From: a virus
Length of the DNA: 64,000 nt
Reading direction: 5' to 3' (one strand)
IMG/VR virus record: IMGVR_UViG_3300024265_000033
Coordinates: 1 to 64,000 of that record
Position 1 is the stretch's first letter. Each line of letters begins with the position of its first letter. The notes under the pieces are model-generated. The model had not been told where the DNA came from, searched no databases, and saw only the letters and a program-made list of their open reading frames with translations. The position numbers and the translations under genes are program-made. This document shows, in pieces, positions 49,279-56,780 of the stretch.

Positions 49279-49467
49279 TTATGACTGGCTTGGGTTCTGG
49301 CCTTTTTTGGATTTGTTGCCATTTTCGTATTTGTGGAAGGAAACTATGATTTTCCCGTCGATGACCTGCTCCTTGATATATCCATCCTTGAGATATCGAA
49401 TTAGCCATGTTTCTGGCATGGGATCTAGGCCGTAGACATTCTCAACCGTGACGATTGATTTCTTCAT
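49279..49467 (-). CDS. small unknown protein
   Basis: 62 residues, beta/alpha (IVTVENVYGLDPMPETWLIR). A basic tail (YENGNKSKKGQNPSQS). Its stop adjoins the repeat region and its start overlaps the DnaJ-like Cys gene. Confidence 0.5.
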   Translation of the reverse strand: MKKSIVTVENVYGLDPMPETWLIRYLKDGYIKEQVIDGKIIVSFHKYENGNKSKKGQNPSQS

Positions 49468-49802
49468 TTCAACACTTTCCCCTCGCCCCTACAATGAGGA
49501 CAAGTTTCGCCTTTCTCTACATTTTCGAAGCTTTCAATCCACGCTGATATCTGGAGGCTGTGAGAATTGATCCCTTTCCCTTGACAAGGCCTGCACTGTC
49601 TCATGGCCGCTTGCTTTATGGTTTTGAGTCGTTTCTTTTTGGCGTCGAAGAATCGTATTTCCAGCGAGCCATTACCATCCTTGATCGGGATTATTCGGTG
49701 ATACTTGACCTTTTTGATATCTATTAGGTCCGCGAAGGCTGAGATGTCTATGTAGGTTTCTCCGGTCTTGGGATCTGTTTGGACGCTGATAGTTTTGCCC
49801 AT
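49464..49802 (-). CDS. protein with DnaJ-like zinc motif
   Basis: 112 residues from the ATG at 49802, which overlaps the upstream stop. Longer in-frame starts overlap the previous gene. The C-terminal half has CRPCQGKGINS and CPHCRGEGKV, the CxxCxGxG signature pair of the DnaJ Cys-rich domain. Only half of the four-repeat DnaJ zinc domain is present. Possibly an RNA- or protein-binding zinc domain. Confidence 0.55.
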   Translation of the reverse strand: MGKTISVQTDPKTGETYIDISAFADLIDIKKVKYHRIIPIKDGNGSLEIRFFDAKKKRLKTIKQAAMRQCRPCQGKGINSHSLQISAWIESFENVEKGETCPHCRGEGKVLK

Positions 49803-50023
49803 TAGAACCAACACTTCTTTAGGTGATATTTGATTATTGAGCTGATCTTGAAATATCGATTCGAAAAGGCCACAAATCCATCTTTCTCTCCCGAGCTTTG
49901 CCAGCATTCGTCGATCATTGAAAATGCTCTACCGATGGAGTCGTCTTTATCAGTAAATCGTATTTTGTGGACTGAGCCCGTGGTGAGTTCCAAGGTCACT
50001 TTGTATTTCTTTGGTTTGCTCAT
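49802..50023 (-). CDS. small unknown protein
   Basis: 73 residues, beta strands (KYKVTLELTTGSVHKIRFTD) with a helical middle and a Lys/Cys end. ATG/stop overlaps with both neighbours. No family recognised. Confidence 0.5.
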   Translation of the reverse strand: MSKPKKYKVTLELTTGSVHKIRFTDKDDSIGRAFSMIDECWQSSGEKDGFVAFSNRYFKISSIIKYHLKKCWF

Positions 50024-50313
50024 ATATCGTCCCTTCGTGCTTCTTCACAATGGTCACACATTGCCCAATAGTTCTTTTCGCCGTCAATATCGGCTGCGTA
50101 GGGATCGAGTCTGACAGATACGTCTGGTTTTTCTCTTCCACAGCATCCACACTTCGTTTTCTTAGCCTCATTCCAAGCTGCTTTCATCACTGTCAAAGTC
50201 TCGGTAGAATATCTGTTCTCAAAGCCTGTGATCCAAGTCTTGAAATCGGAGTCAATATTCGGTGCTATCTCTGTGATCCAATTTCGAGTCCATTCTAGGT
50301 CTACTTTATTCAT
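50020..50313 (-). CDS. small zinc-binding protein
   Basis: 97 residues. Helical N-terminal half (WTRNWITEIAPNIDSDFKTW) and a Cys-rich C-terminus (CGCCGREKPDVSV and AMCDHCEEARRDD), a probable four-Cys zinc site. A weak terminator lies upstream at 50337-50369. Confidence 0.55.
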   Translation of the reverse strand: MNKVDLEWTRNWITEIAPNIDSDFKTWITGFENRYSTETLTVMKAAWNEAKKTKCGCCGREKPDVSVRLDPYAADIDGEKNYWAMCDHCEEARRDDI

Positions 50314-50336
50314 GACTGATTCCCTGCTAAAAGCAT

Positions 50337-50369
50337 CGGGAGACTTCTCTCAATGAGAAAAGCCTCCCG
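50337..50369 (-). terminator. hairpin terminator (weak)
   Basis: Stem CGGGAG/CTCCCG with an inner partial stem (CTTTTCTC...GAGAGAAG). The minus-strand tail is ATGCTTTTAGC, so the U run is short. It follows the stop of the ParB-like gene at 50388. Confidence 0.6.
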
Positions 50370-50387
50370 GTTGGTTGGACGTTATGA

Positions 50388-51347
50388 CTAGTTTTTACGC
50401 TTGAGCGCAGCGACTAACGTAGTTGCGTTAATCTTTTGAGCCTCTTGATTTCCAGTAGTAATATTAGTCACATAATGACTGATATTTGATGCGTTAAAGA
50501 TTACATTTTCCGCAACTCTGGCCAAAATCCTTGGGGTCACGAACTTTGGATTGTTACTCAAATAATCGGCCAAGAAGAATCCAAAAAATGTACCAGATCT
50601 TAGTACTTTCAGACTATCGTCAGGCAATTTCTTTTTTCCAGACTCTTTCATCGGTGCGAGCTTGTGAGCCAAGGCTTCTAATTCAGAAAACTTGACTAAA
50701 GCTACTCCGAGTTTCATTTTATTGCTATTTGACAAAGAGATCAAAGAGCCGGGACCTTGAATATCAGCATATCCTGACTCTGTTCGAGCCTTGAAAACTT
50801 GCTGATAATCAACAACTCCGCCATTTTCTAAAATGGTTACTATCGCATAAGCCATCTGTGTAACGAAACCGGCCTTGATATTTTCCCATTCATATTTTCT
50901 AGGTAATGAAGAAAACCCAATAATTTCCTTGATGAGTGATGCTATCGCATAATCTTCATTAGTCCATTTATTTCCTTTGGTATGTCCCTTCGCGGTACCA
51001 ATGTCTGCGTAAGCTTGCATTCCTTCACTCTTTTTGGGAAAATACTGCAAACACACCTTTTGCGCATAATCGAAAGTCGAAAGAGTGCCTTCGTTATGTT
51101 TCAACATAATTGCCCCAACTCTATGATGTCCATCCATTTGAATGTATGAGTTGCCAGAGCCATTAGAAGTCAAAGCAATAGTCCCTAAAGAACTCGGCCT
51201 AAAATCATCCGCGATACCGCGAACTCTTTTCCGGCTTATTCCTTGGAACCCTCTGTTATTTAGATAAGGGTTGAGTTTCCCAGATTCTACCAATGAAACA
51301 ACATCTTCGATTGGGACGATGTTAAATCCCTGTTTTAGTTCGTTCAT
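50388..51347 (-). CDS. ParB-fold nuclease-like protein
   Basis: 319 residues. N-terminal ParB/sulfiredoxin domain: VPIEDVVSLVESGKLNPYLN, then the nucleotide-contact box in IQMDGHHRVGAIML (about residues 65-85). The rest is helical and lacks an obvious helix-turn-helix. Many phages and mobile elements carry such single ParB-domain proteins for regulation or partition. Expressed from a sigma70-like promoter at 51416-51444. Confidence 0.7.
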   Translation of the reverse strand: MNELKQGFNIVPIEDVVSLVESGKLNPYLNNRGFQGISRKRVRGIADDFRPSSLGTIALTSNGSGNSYIQMDGHHRVGAIMLKHNEGTLSTFDYAQKVCLQYFPKKSEGMQAYADIGTAKGHTKGNKWTNEDYAIASLIKEIIGFSSLPRKYEWENIKAGFVTQMAYAIVTILENGGVVDYQQVFKARTESGYADIQGPGSLISLSNSNKMKLGVALVKFSELEALAHKLAPMKESGKKKLPDDSLKVLRSGTFFGFFLADYLSNNPKFVTPRILARVAENVIFNASNISHYVTNITTGNQEAQKINATTLVAALKRKN

Positions 51348-51415
51348 GTTTTCTCCTACGAGGAGCCTTTTCCTTTTGACTTTATTGTCTGGAAGGGCTT
51401 CCTCTATTTAATTGA

Positions 51416-51444
51416 ATATTACAACACTCTCTAAAAGAAGTCAA
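51416..51444 (-). promoter_or_regulatory. sigma70-like promoter
   Basis: Minus strand: TTGACT at 51439-51444, 17 bp spacer, TAATAT at 51416-51421. It overlaps the 3' end of the methyltransferase gene and drives the ParB-like gene. Confidence 0.65.
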
Positions 51445-52202
51445 GTATTTTCTATCCTTTTTTTGGCTATTTCGAAAAAACCAGAATCCAGCTCCACGAT
51501 CACAGCTTTTCTACCTAAGTTCAAGGCGGCCACTCCTGTAGTACCAGAGCCGCCAAATGGGTCGAATATGACATCCCCGGGTTTGGTAGTCAGGTTTATT
51601 ACTTGCTCTGCCAGCTTTACGGGCTTTTGTGTAGGATGTCCGCACTTCTCTGCCTTTTTAAGGGAGAATACCCAATCCACTATCTCTGATATACGCTTTC
51701 TGTCAGCGAGTTCTTCTTTACCGGGCTTCCCTCGCATTACTTTAACAGGGTTGAATTCGGCTTTGCCTTTGGAAAAATAACTGATAGGTTCCCACTCGCG
51801 CTTCATAGTGGTTTTCAAACCCCCTCCGATGGCAAATCTCTTGTTCCAAGCCACAGTGCCTTTGTATTCGAACCCGCATTTTTGGATGAGATCTCCATAT
51901 TTGATTAAAAAGGGCATGTTGTGATGAAGGAACAAAAATGACCCGTCTTTCATGACGCGATGACACTCTTTCCAAAAAGACTCCCACTCAGTGCCTCCTT
52001 GATCGCCATCTATTGCTTTCTCGAATCTTGATTCACTCTCTCCGGTTTTATTCCACGTTTTGTCGCCCGGGATGTTAGACAAATAGTTCATCTCATAAGG
52101 TGGATCGGTGTAGATCAAATCTACGCTAGAGTCTTCCATAATTTTCATATGGTTTTCACTCAAATCGTTGAATAGCTTTATTCCCTTTTTTTCGAAATTC
52201 AT
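51441..52202 (-). CDS. DNA adenine/cytosine N-methyltransferase (beta class)
   Basis: 253 residues. Catalytic motif IV DPPY (LIYTDPPYEMNYLS) near residue 35 precedes the SAM-binding motif I (IFDPFGGSGTTGVAALNLGR) near residue 217, the beta-class order. A DPPY box points to N6-adenine or N4-cytosine methylation. It probably marks phage DNA against host restriction; no partner restriction gene lies beside it. Confidence 0.9.
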   Translation of the reverse strand: MNFEKKGIKLFNDLSENHMKIMEDSSVDLIYTDPPYEMNYLSNIPGDKTWNKTGESESRFEKAIDGDQGGTEWESFWKECHRVMKDGSFLFLHHNMPFLIKYGDLIQKCGFEYKGTVAWNKRFAIGGGLKTTMKREWEPISYFSKGKAEFNPVKVMRGKPGKEELADRKRISEIVDWVFSLKKAEKCGHPTQKPVKLAEQVINLTTKPGDVIFDPFGGSGTTGVAALNLGRKAVIVELDSGFFEIAKKRIENT

Positions 52203-52217
52203 TTCAATCCCTTTGGC

Positions 52218-52658
52218 TTATGCTAATTCTACTTCCTGCATTTTGACTTCTACTTCCCTTATTTCGACCTCAATCAACATCTCGTTTTTCTTTTTGACCT
52301 TCCGAGGCTTGAGGGTCTTCATGGTTATTTCTTTAATCAAATCAGTGTTGACTGCCCTTTTTTCGTCTATTCTAAATATTTTGCGATCTGAATTAAGACC
52401 TAACCACTCTTCAACATAGCCCATGCCATTTATAGTGTGATATTTACTTTTGCAATCGCCTACCATATTAGTGCCGTAGTTCCCATAATCGCGTACCGTC
52501 CCCTCGAATTTCGTGACGATAGGCTTCTTCCCGTTTTTGAACTTTATAGTTACTTCCGCATCCGCCACTTCAAATTCTTGCTCTATGTCCTTAAATATGT
52601 GGTGTTCGACTTTTCTAGTTTTAGGCTTCTCTTTCTTGCCAAATATCCAAAAGCTCAT
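52218..52658 (-). CDS. unknown protein with duplicated beta modules
   Basis: 146 residues. Segments DVEVTIKFKNGKKPIVTKF and VKMQEVELA-type ends are beta-rich; a K/E tail (RKVKKKNEMLIEVEIREVEV) follows. Its start overlaps the next small gene. No family. Confidence 0.5.
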   Translation of the reverse strand: MSFWIFGKKEKPKTRKVEHHIFKDIEQEFEVADAEVTIKFKNGKKPIVTKFEGTVRDYGNYGTNMVGDCKSKYHTINGMGYVEEWLGLNSDRKIFRIDEKRAVNTDLIKEITMKTLKPRKVKKKNEMLIEVEIREVEVKMQEVELA

Positions 52659-52840
52659 TTCAATTCCTCATCTATAAATTCATGCGCTTTGAGTTCAGTA
52701 TCGAAATAGAGAGTCTCTTCTCTGCCTGCGCCTCCCGGCAAACCCATCCAACGCTTTTTGAGCGTGAACCAAATGAATAGATTCTGATATTCAATGATGA
52801 ACCGGGCATCTTTTGTCCTTGTCACTCTGTATTTACTCAT
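52655..52840 (-). CDS. small unknown protein
   Basis: 61 residues, beta-rich (YRVTRTKDARFIIEYQNLFI), a glycine turn and an acidic end (TELKAHEFIDEELK). Overlaps the HAD-phosphatase stop. Unknown. Confidence 0.5.
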   Translation of the reverse strand: MSKYRVTRTKDARFIIEYQNLFIWFTLKKRWMGLPGGAGREETLYFDTELKAHEFIDEELK

Positions 52841-53358
52841 TTCAACCTCGTGATTATTTCCTTGGCCTTATTGAAATCAAGGCCGACTTTGCCATCCGTT
52901 TGAACCAAATGTTTCATCAAGTGGGCCATATCGCCATCGTCATCCACTATCACAAAATCGCTGATCTGTTCATTGACTTTGCCATGCTGTTTATGTTCTG
53001 TGAGCCACGATTGAATCTCAAGGCCGCGCACGTCACCTCTTTGAACGGGAGTCTTATCAATAATGGCTTGCGGTATGACTTCCGACCATTTGAATAAATC
53101 TTTTAGAGTATCGACTGTCTCTCCCTTACGCCAAGTGCTTGAAATAACTATTTTGAGATCTGGCACCTCTTCCATAATCATTTCTAAATTACTTGTGGCT
53201 ATCGGACAAAACTCTTGAGCTAGATATCCTTTGAGTGAGCCTTTCCATGCCACAAATAACTCATTCTCCCATTTGTCTTGATCGCGGCGGCGATGCCAAA
53301 ACGTCATTGATTGATGTGAGTTGAGTACGCCGTCGATGTCTAAAAATAATACTTTCAT
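52837..53358 (-). CDS. HAD-superfamily phosphatase of the RNA-repair type
   Basis: 173 residues. HAD motif I LDIDGVLNS at residue 6, motif II Thr/Ser strand KIVISSTWRKG, and motif IV acidic pair VIVDDDGDMAH. This short HAD form (Swiss-Army-Knife type) occurs in RNA-repair clusters with ligases and kinases, matching the HD-Pnk and ligase genes 3-5 kb upstream. It may remove 3'- or 2'-phosphates from broken RNA. Driven by a promoter and operator pair at 53375-53462. Confidence 0.8.
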   Translation of the reverse strand: MKVLFLDIDGVLNSHQSMTFWHRRRDQDKWENELFVAWKGSLKGYLAQEFCPIATSNLEMIMEEVPDLKIVISSTWRKGETVDTLKDLFKWSEVIPQAIIDKTPVQRGDVRGLEIQSWLTEHKQHGKVNEQISDFVIVDDDGDMAHLMKHLVQTDGKVGLDFNKAKEIITRLK

Positions 53359-53374
53359 TTCAGCTCCTAACTAA

Positions 53375-53403
53375 ATACTCTCATGTCCTGTCCGTTTTGT
53401 CAA
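53375..53403 (-). promoter_or_regulatory. sigma70-like promoter of the HAD gene
   Basis: Minus strand: TTGACA at 53398-53403, 17 bp spacer, GAGTAT at 53375-53380. The two 18 bp palindromes lie just upstream. Confidence 0.6.
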
Positions 53404-53414
53404 GCTCTACTCCC

Positions 53415-53462
53415 TTACTCAATCTTGAGTAAAAAGCTTCATAATTACTCAAAGTTGAGTAA
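53415..53462. promoter_or_regulatory. two operator-like palindromes
   Basis: TTACTCAA-2-TTGAGTAA occurs twice, perfect, at 53415-53432 and 53445-53462, with centres 30 bp (three helical turns) apart. They stand 12 and 42 bp upstream of the -35 box. They look like sites for a dimeric regulator. Confidence 0.75.
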
Positions 53463-53466
53463 CTTC

Positions 53467-53493
53467 TTGTAAAGCGTTGTAAAAAGTTGTAAA
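53467..53493. repeat. three 10 bp phased repeats
   Basis: TTGTAAA occurs three times at exactly 10 bp steps (53467, 53477, 53487), upstream of the palindromes. Helix-phased short repeats next to an operator suggest regulator or IHF-type contacts. Confidence 0.6.
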
Positions 53494-53509
53494 ACCAATA
53501 ATTGGCAAA

Positions 53510-53815
53510 TTACTTAGATTTTTGCCGTTTATTGGTTTTTTCTAGCTCCTTCTTACGAGCCGTGGCGTAGGCTCTAGCTATCCTTTGGCACTCTTCAAAC
53601 TTATCGTGTTTGCCCTCAACCACAACCTCAGTCTTCCCATCGTGTCCGTGCAGTTCCTTTACAGTAGTGACCTTATCGAATACCGTGACGGTGGGATGCT
53701 TTGAGAGCCACGTCATAGCGCACATGCCGGAGTCGTATATAGTGCCTTCTGCTACAACGCCTGTGCCTGAATTGTTGTGGACATCTTCATGTCGCAGTAG
53801 ATAAAATGACTTCAT
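53510..53815 (-). CDS. small unknown protein
   Basis: 101 residues from the ATG at 53815 (GGGGAGG 5 bases upstream). It begins MKSFYLLRHEDVHNNSGTGV, then a beta-rich middle and a helical basic tail (ARKKELEKTNKRQKSK). The RHE/D start recalls histidine-phosphatase style motifs but the rest does not match. Function unknown. Confidence 0.55.
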   Translation of the reverse strand: MKSFYLLRHEDVHNNSGTGVVAEGTIYDSGMCAMTWLSKHPTVTVFDKVTTVKELHGHDGKTEVVVEGKHDKFEECQRIARAYATARKKELEKTNKRQKSK

Positions 53816-53843
53816 ATGACCTCCCCGGAACATAATCAGATTG

Positions 53844-54419
53844 TTATCGTGTCATCAAATTAGAAAACGCACGTCTAATAGTGCGCCAAAATCCAGTGGT
53901 TTCGCCACTGTTAAATTTTTCTAGCTTGTTGGCTAGTTCTTCTTGCTTTCGGAAGTGAAACGTCACATTCTTTTCAAGGGTTCTGATGTACTCACTGACT
54001 TCTTGGACTTTTTCATCAGGCCTCTTATAAAATACCTTGCCTGCTAATACAGTCATTGTGCCGGGTTTCAAATCTCTTGTAGCCTTCACAAACTGCACCT
54101 TATCCACTCCATTGTCTCGGCACCATGCGTCAAAGAGCCTGTGATGCTGAGTCTCAAATACATCGTTGATCTCGTCCATTGCGGAGTTGGCAACATCCAA
54201 CACTGCTTTTTGTTTATCGGATAACCCGGCTCGGAATTTTGCATTGTGAGCTGCGGCGTGGGCGTGGGGATTCATATTGCCTGCTACAGGCGTAATCTCA
54301 AACTCTCCCGGGGGCTTGATGCTCAGCTCTACCATTTCCTCTGCAGTAGTTTTCTTCGCGGCCTTGCCCTTAGCCTTTTTCTTAATAGTTTTGCTTTTCT
54401 TAGTTACTCGTACAGGCAT
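53844..54419 (-). CDS. unknown basic helical protein
   Basis: 191 residues. A very basic N-terminus (VTKKSKTIKKKAKGKAAKK) precedes helical regions and a coiled C-terminal part (VSEYIRTLEKNVTFHFRKQE). The first 20 residues could bind nucleic acid. No family is recognised. Confidence 0.55.
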   Translation of the reverse strand: MPVRVTKKSKTIKKKAKGKAAKKTTAEEMVELSIKPPGEFEITPVAGNMNPHAHAAAHNAKFRAGLSDKQKAVLDVANSAMDEINDVFETQHHRLFDAWCRDNGVDKVQFVKATRDLKPGTMTVLAGKVFYKRPDEKVQEVSEYIRTLEKNVTFHFRKQEELANKLEKFNSGETTGFWRTIRRAFSNLMTR

Positions 54420-54428
54420 AATTCTCTC

Positions 54429-54674
54429 CTATGCTACTTCTACTTCAAGTTCTTCGATCATTCTAAGATCTTCAGCGTCAAGCTCTTCATATCTATCGTT
54501 GATACGACGAAGCTCATCAAGCGTGAATTGTCTATCACACGCATCTTGCATATAAAGATCCACATCTTTATCGTCATGAAATATTGATTTTTCGCAGTCC
54601 GGACATCGAACATTATAAATGCTGTCATCCAGTACCAAACTATCTTCTTCTTCTATCATTATCTTGTGTGCCAT
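54429..54674 (-). CDS. small acidic Cys-containing protein
   Basis: 81 residues from the ATG at 54674 (GGAGG upstream). Two Cys pairs (VRCPDCEKSIFHD, then a later QDACDRQF) suggest a zinc knuckle. The C-terminal half is an acidic helix (RYEELDAEDLRMIEELEVEV). A promoter lies at 54697-54725. Confidence 0.5.
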   Translation of the reverse strand: MAHKIMIEEEDSLVLDDSIYNVRCPDCEKSIFHDDKDVDLYMQDACDRQFTLDELRRINDRYEELDAEDLRMIEELEVEVA

Positions 54675-54696
54675 CTTACTTACCTCCATTGGGATC

Positions 54697-54725
54697 AGTA
54701 TCTCAAACCCGGTGCAAATAGTCAA
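54697..54725 (-). promoter_or_regulatory. sigma70-like promoter
   Basis: Minus strand: TTGACT at 54720-54725, 17 bp spacer, GATACT at 54697-54702, just upstream of the ATG at 54674 and inside the end of the ligase gene. Confidence 0.6.
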
Positions 54726-55801
54726 GTTAAAATGTTGCCTGTAGGCCTAATTTGTTTCTTAATATATTCATGCACTTGACTCATATTCCTATCGAGCCTT
54801 ACAAAAGCGGCTGCAGGATGCTTTAATTTGAGAGTCTTATTTTTGATGCCCAGTCCTATCTCTCGTTTTATGTGAGACTCCTCAGATACCTCTAAATCGA
54901 GTACCAAACGATAATCCGCATCTATTTCACACCACAATGCAATGTGGCGGCTCTCAAGCGTCGCGGCCATGTCATCGAACTGTTTGCGAAATTCTTCCGG
55001 GATCTCTTGTAATGTGTCTTGACTGACTTTGCCTCTTTCCATAGTCTCCCACAGAGCCAAGGGAGAGGCTCCTGAAAGGATGCGAGCTATTCTAAGATAG
55101 GCTTTACTCTTGATCTTTACGCGCTCCCCATTATTAAAGAGCACGACAAAGCCCTCTTCATCAGCCCCCATAGTTTGTTGTTTGGCTATCATCTCTTCAA
55201 TTGAGATATCGAGCTTCTTTACCAACTCAAGACCTGTGAGTTCTGCAGCCAGCATCAATTGTGGCCAAGCATATTCTATCCCAGTCGAGGTGTCGTACAT
55301 TGCGAGCAGGACAAGCTTTCGCTCCGTTCCATAATCTAAAATGATTCTATTCTCTGGATAAATGATCTCAACCAAGTATGTGGCTTCCTTGACAAATTTA
55401 TCAGTATTATATAAAGCCAGCATGCCATGAGCCTCTAGGGCTTGATCTGATGAGAAACTACCTCTGGTATTGACGCGCCACATGTCATTGTGATAATAGA
55501 CAATGCCTAAAGAGCCGTCCGCTTTGTCGCACACTCGATATTGCGACTTATCTTTTTTGATAAGGTTCCGCCACTTGGATGCTGCGAGTTCTTCCCAATT
55601 GAAGAACTTAGGGAATGCCTTAGCTACAACTCGGCCTGTGTTTTTGTCGTACACCGTGCCCCTTGCGTTCTTCGTGTACTTATTCCATTTCTTTTCATAA
55701 GTGCAATGGTCTGTATAATTGTATAGCACTAGGTCGCCGTCTTCTACCTTTCGCAAAAAGCCATCGGCTGCCAATTCATCAAGCCTTTTAATATGATCCA
55801 T
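54722..55801 (-). CDS. RNA ligase (T4 Rnl1-like)
   Basis: 359 residues from the ATG at 55801. All nucleotidyltransferase motifs are present: motif Ia PKFFNW, active-site Lys in CDKADGSLGIVYYH (about K93), motif III YLVEIIYPENRIIL, motif IV DEEGFVV and motif V VKIKSKAYL. It adenylates itself and seals 5'-phosphate/3'-OH RNA ends. It lies next to an NTase and HD-Pnk, the minimal set for repairing cut tRNA or mRNA, as in T4 defence against anticodon nucleases. Confidence 0.9.
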   Translation of the reverse strand: MDHIKRLDELAADGFLRKVEDGDLVLYNYTDHCTYEKKWNKYTKNARGTVYDKNTGRVVAKAFPKFFNWEELAASKWRNLIKKDKSQYRVCDKADGSLGIVYYHNDMWRVNTRGSFSSDQALEAHGMLALYNTDKFVKEATYLVEIIYPENRIILDYGTERKLVLLAMYDTSTGIEYAWPQLMLAAELTGLELVKKLDISIEEMIAKQQTMGADEEGFVVLFNNGERVKIKSKAYLRIARILSGASPLALWETMERGKVSQDTLQEIPEEFRKQFDDMAATLESRHIALWCEIDADYRLVLDLEVSEESHIKREIGLGIKNKTLKLKHPAAAFVRLDRNMSQVHEYIKKQIRPTGNILT

Positions 55802-56780
55802 TGATAACCCCCAAATGAATTCGTGCAAGGACATCGTCCAATTTGTGTCGATTGAGCTTGGCGGGCAAACTACTGGAGAGCCGTGCCCGTTCTAAATCTA
55901 TCAAATTACTCTCTATGAGAACTGCTACCTCTTTGTAATCAATCAATCCTTGTTTGATATCGGTGACTAATTTCCTATCGGATTCTTTGAGAGGTAGCGT
56001 GATGTGATTAGTCTCCAAAAGCTCTACTCCCTGAATACTGACTCTTACTGCGTGACTCAAAGCTTTCCAATCAATGCCATTGTTGTTTTTGGCCTCTCTC
56101 GCTCTGTGTCCATAATTCTTGTAGATCTTCTTTAGAATCTCCAACACATAAATGAAGTTGCAGTGGTAGTCGAACTTTTTACCTAGGATATCCATGGCAG
56201 GGGTCAAAGGACCTCCCATCCCTTTGGTAGTATCCAGTTGTATAAAATGGATGTGATCGAAATCCTTTAATGCTTCTTGGATCTCATACCAAGCGTGTTT
56301 GAGTTTGGCTCCTTGAAAATCAAATCCTTTTTGAACTTCTTTGAGAACCGTAATACATTTGGATAGTTCTCCCATCCGAGAGCCTTTGATGCCGTATTTG
56401 TTTGCTTGCTGTCGGGCGTACCCAACCATAGCACTCACTTGACTGCTTAGAAAGAAACCTCTATCCCCACGCAGCTCTTTCCAAAGACGGCTCTGCTCTA
56501 GTATGAATTCCTCGGGAGTGAAGAGTAGCTCAAGTGCTGCAGTGTCTCCTTTCTCAAGCATCTTTAAGAACTTCTTGAAGCTGTAGAATTCCACATCAAC
56601 GTCGTCCTTTGAATTCTTGAGATTGTCATCCCCTGTGGAAGATCGTCGCGTGTCCTTGTAATTGCCTATTAGAATTTCTCTAGCCTCGGGTAGATATACG
56701 CCCTTGAAATCCTTATCGGACGTCGGAGTGTTGGTACCAAACAAATGTGAGCCTGCTACTGCTTTGACTAATATTTTCAT
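55788..56780 (-). CDS. nucleotidyltransferase-like protein (T4 NrdC.11 type)
   Basis: 330 residues from the ATG at 56780 (GGGAG 6 bases upstream). The Pol-beta NTase signature VAGSHLFGTNTPTSDKDFKG sits at the N-terminus (the G-S...S-D-x-D pattern); the C-terminal two-thirds are helical. Similar proteins (T4 NrdC.11) are linked to RNA end processing. The start overlaps the HD-Pnk stop (ATGA). Confidence 0.75.
   Translation of the reverse strand: MKILVKAVAGSHLFGTNTPTSDKDFKGVYLPEAREILIGNYKDTRRSSTGDDNLKNSKDDVDVEFYSFKKFLKMLEKGDTAALELLFTPEEFILEQSRLWKELRGDRGFFLSSQVSAMVGYARQQANKYGIKGSRMGELSKCITVLKEVQKGFDFQGAKLKHAWYEIQEALKDFDHIHFIQLDTTKGMGGPLTPAMDILGKKFDYHCNFIYVLEILKKIYKNYGHRAREAKNNNGIDWKALSHAVRVSIQGVELLETNHITLPLKESDRKLVTDIKQGLIDYKEVAVLIESNLIDLERARLSSSLPAKLNRHKLDDVLARIHLGVINGSY

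Noticed and set aside
49201-49280. CRISPR array
   Set aside because: The 27 bp repeat is a back-to-back tandem without spacers.
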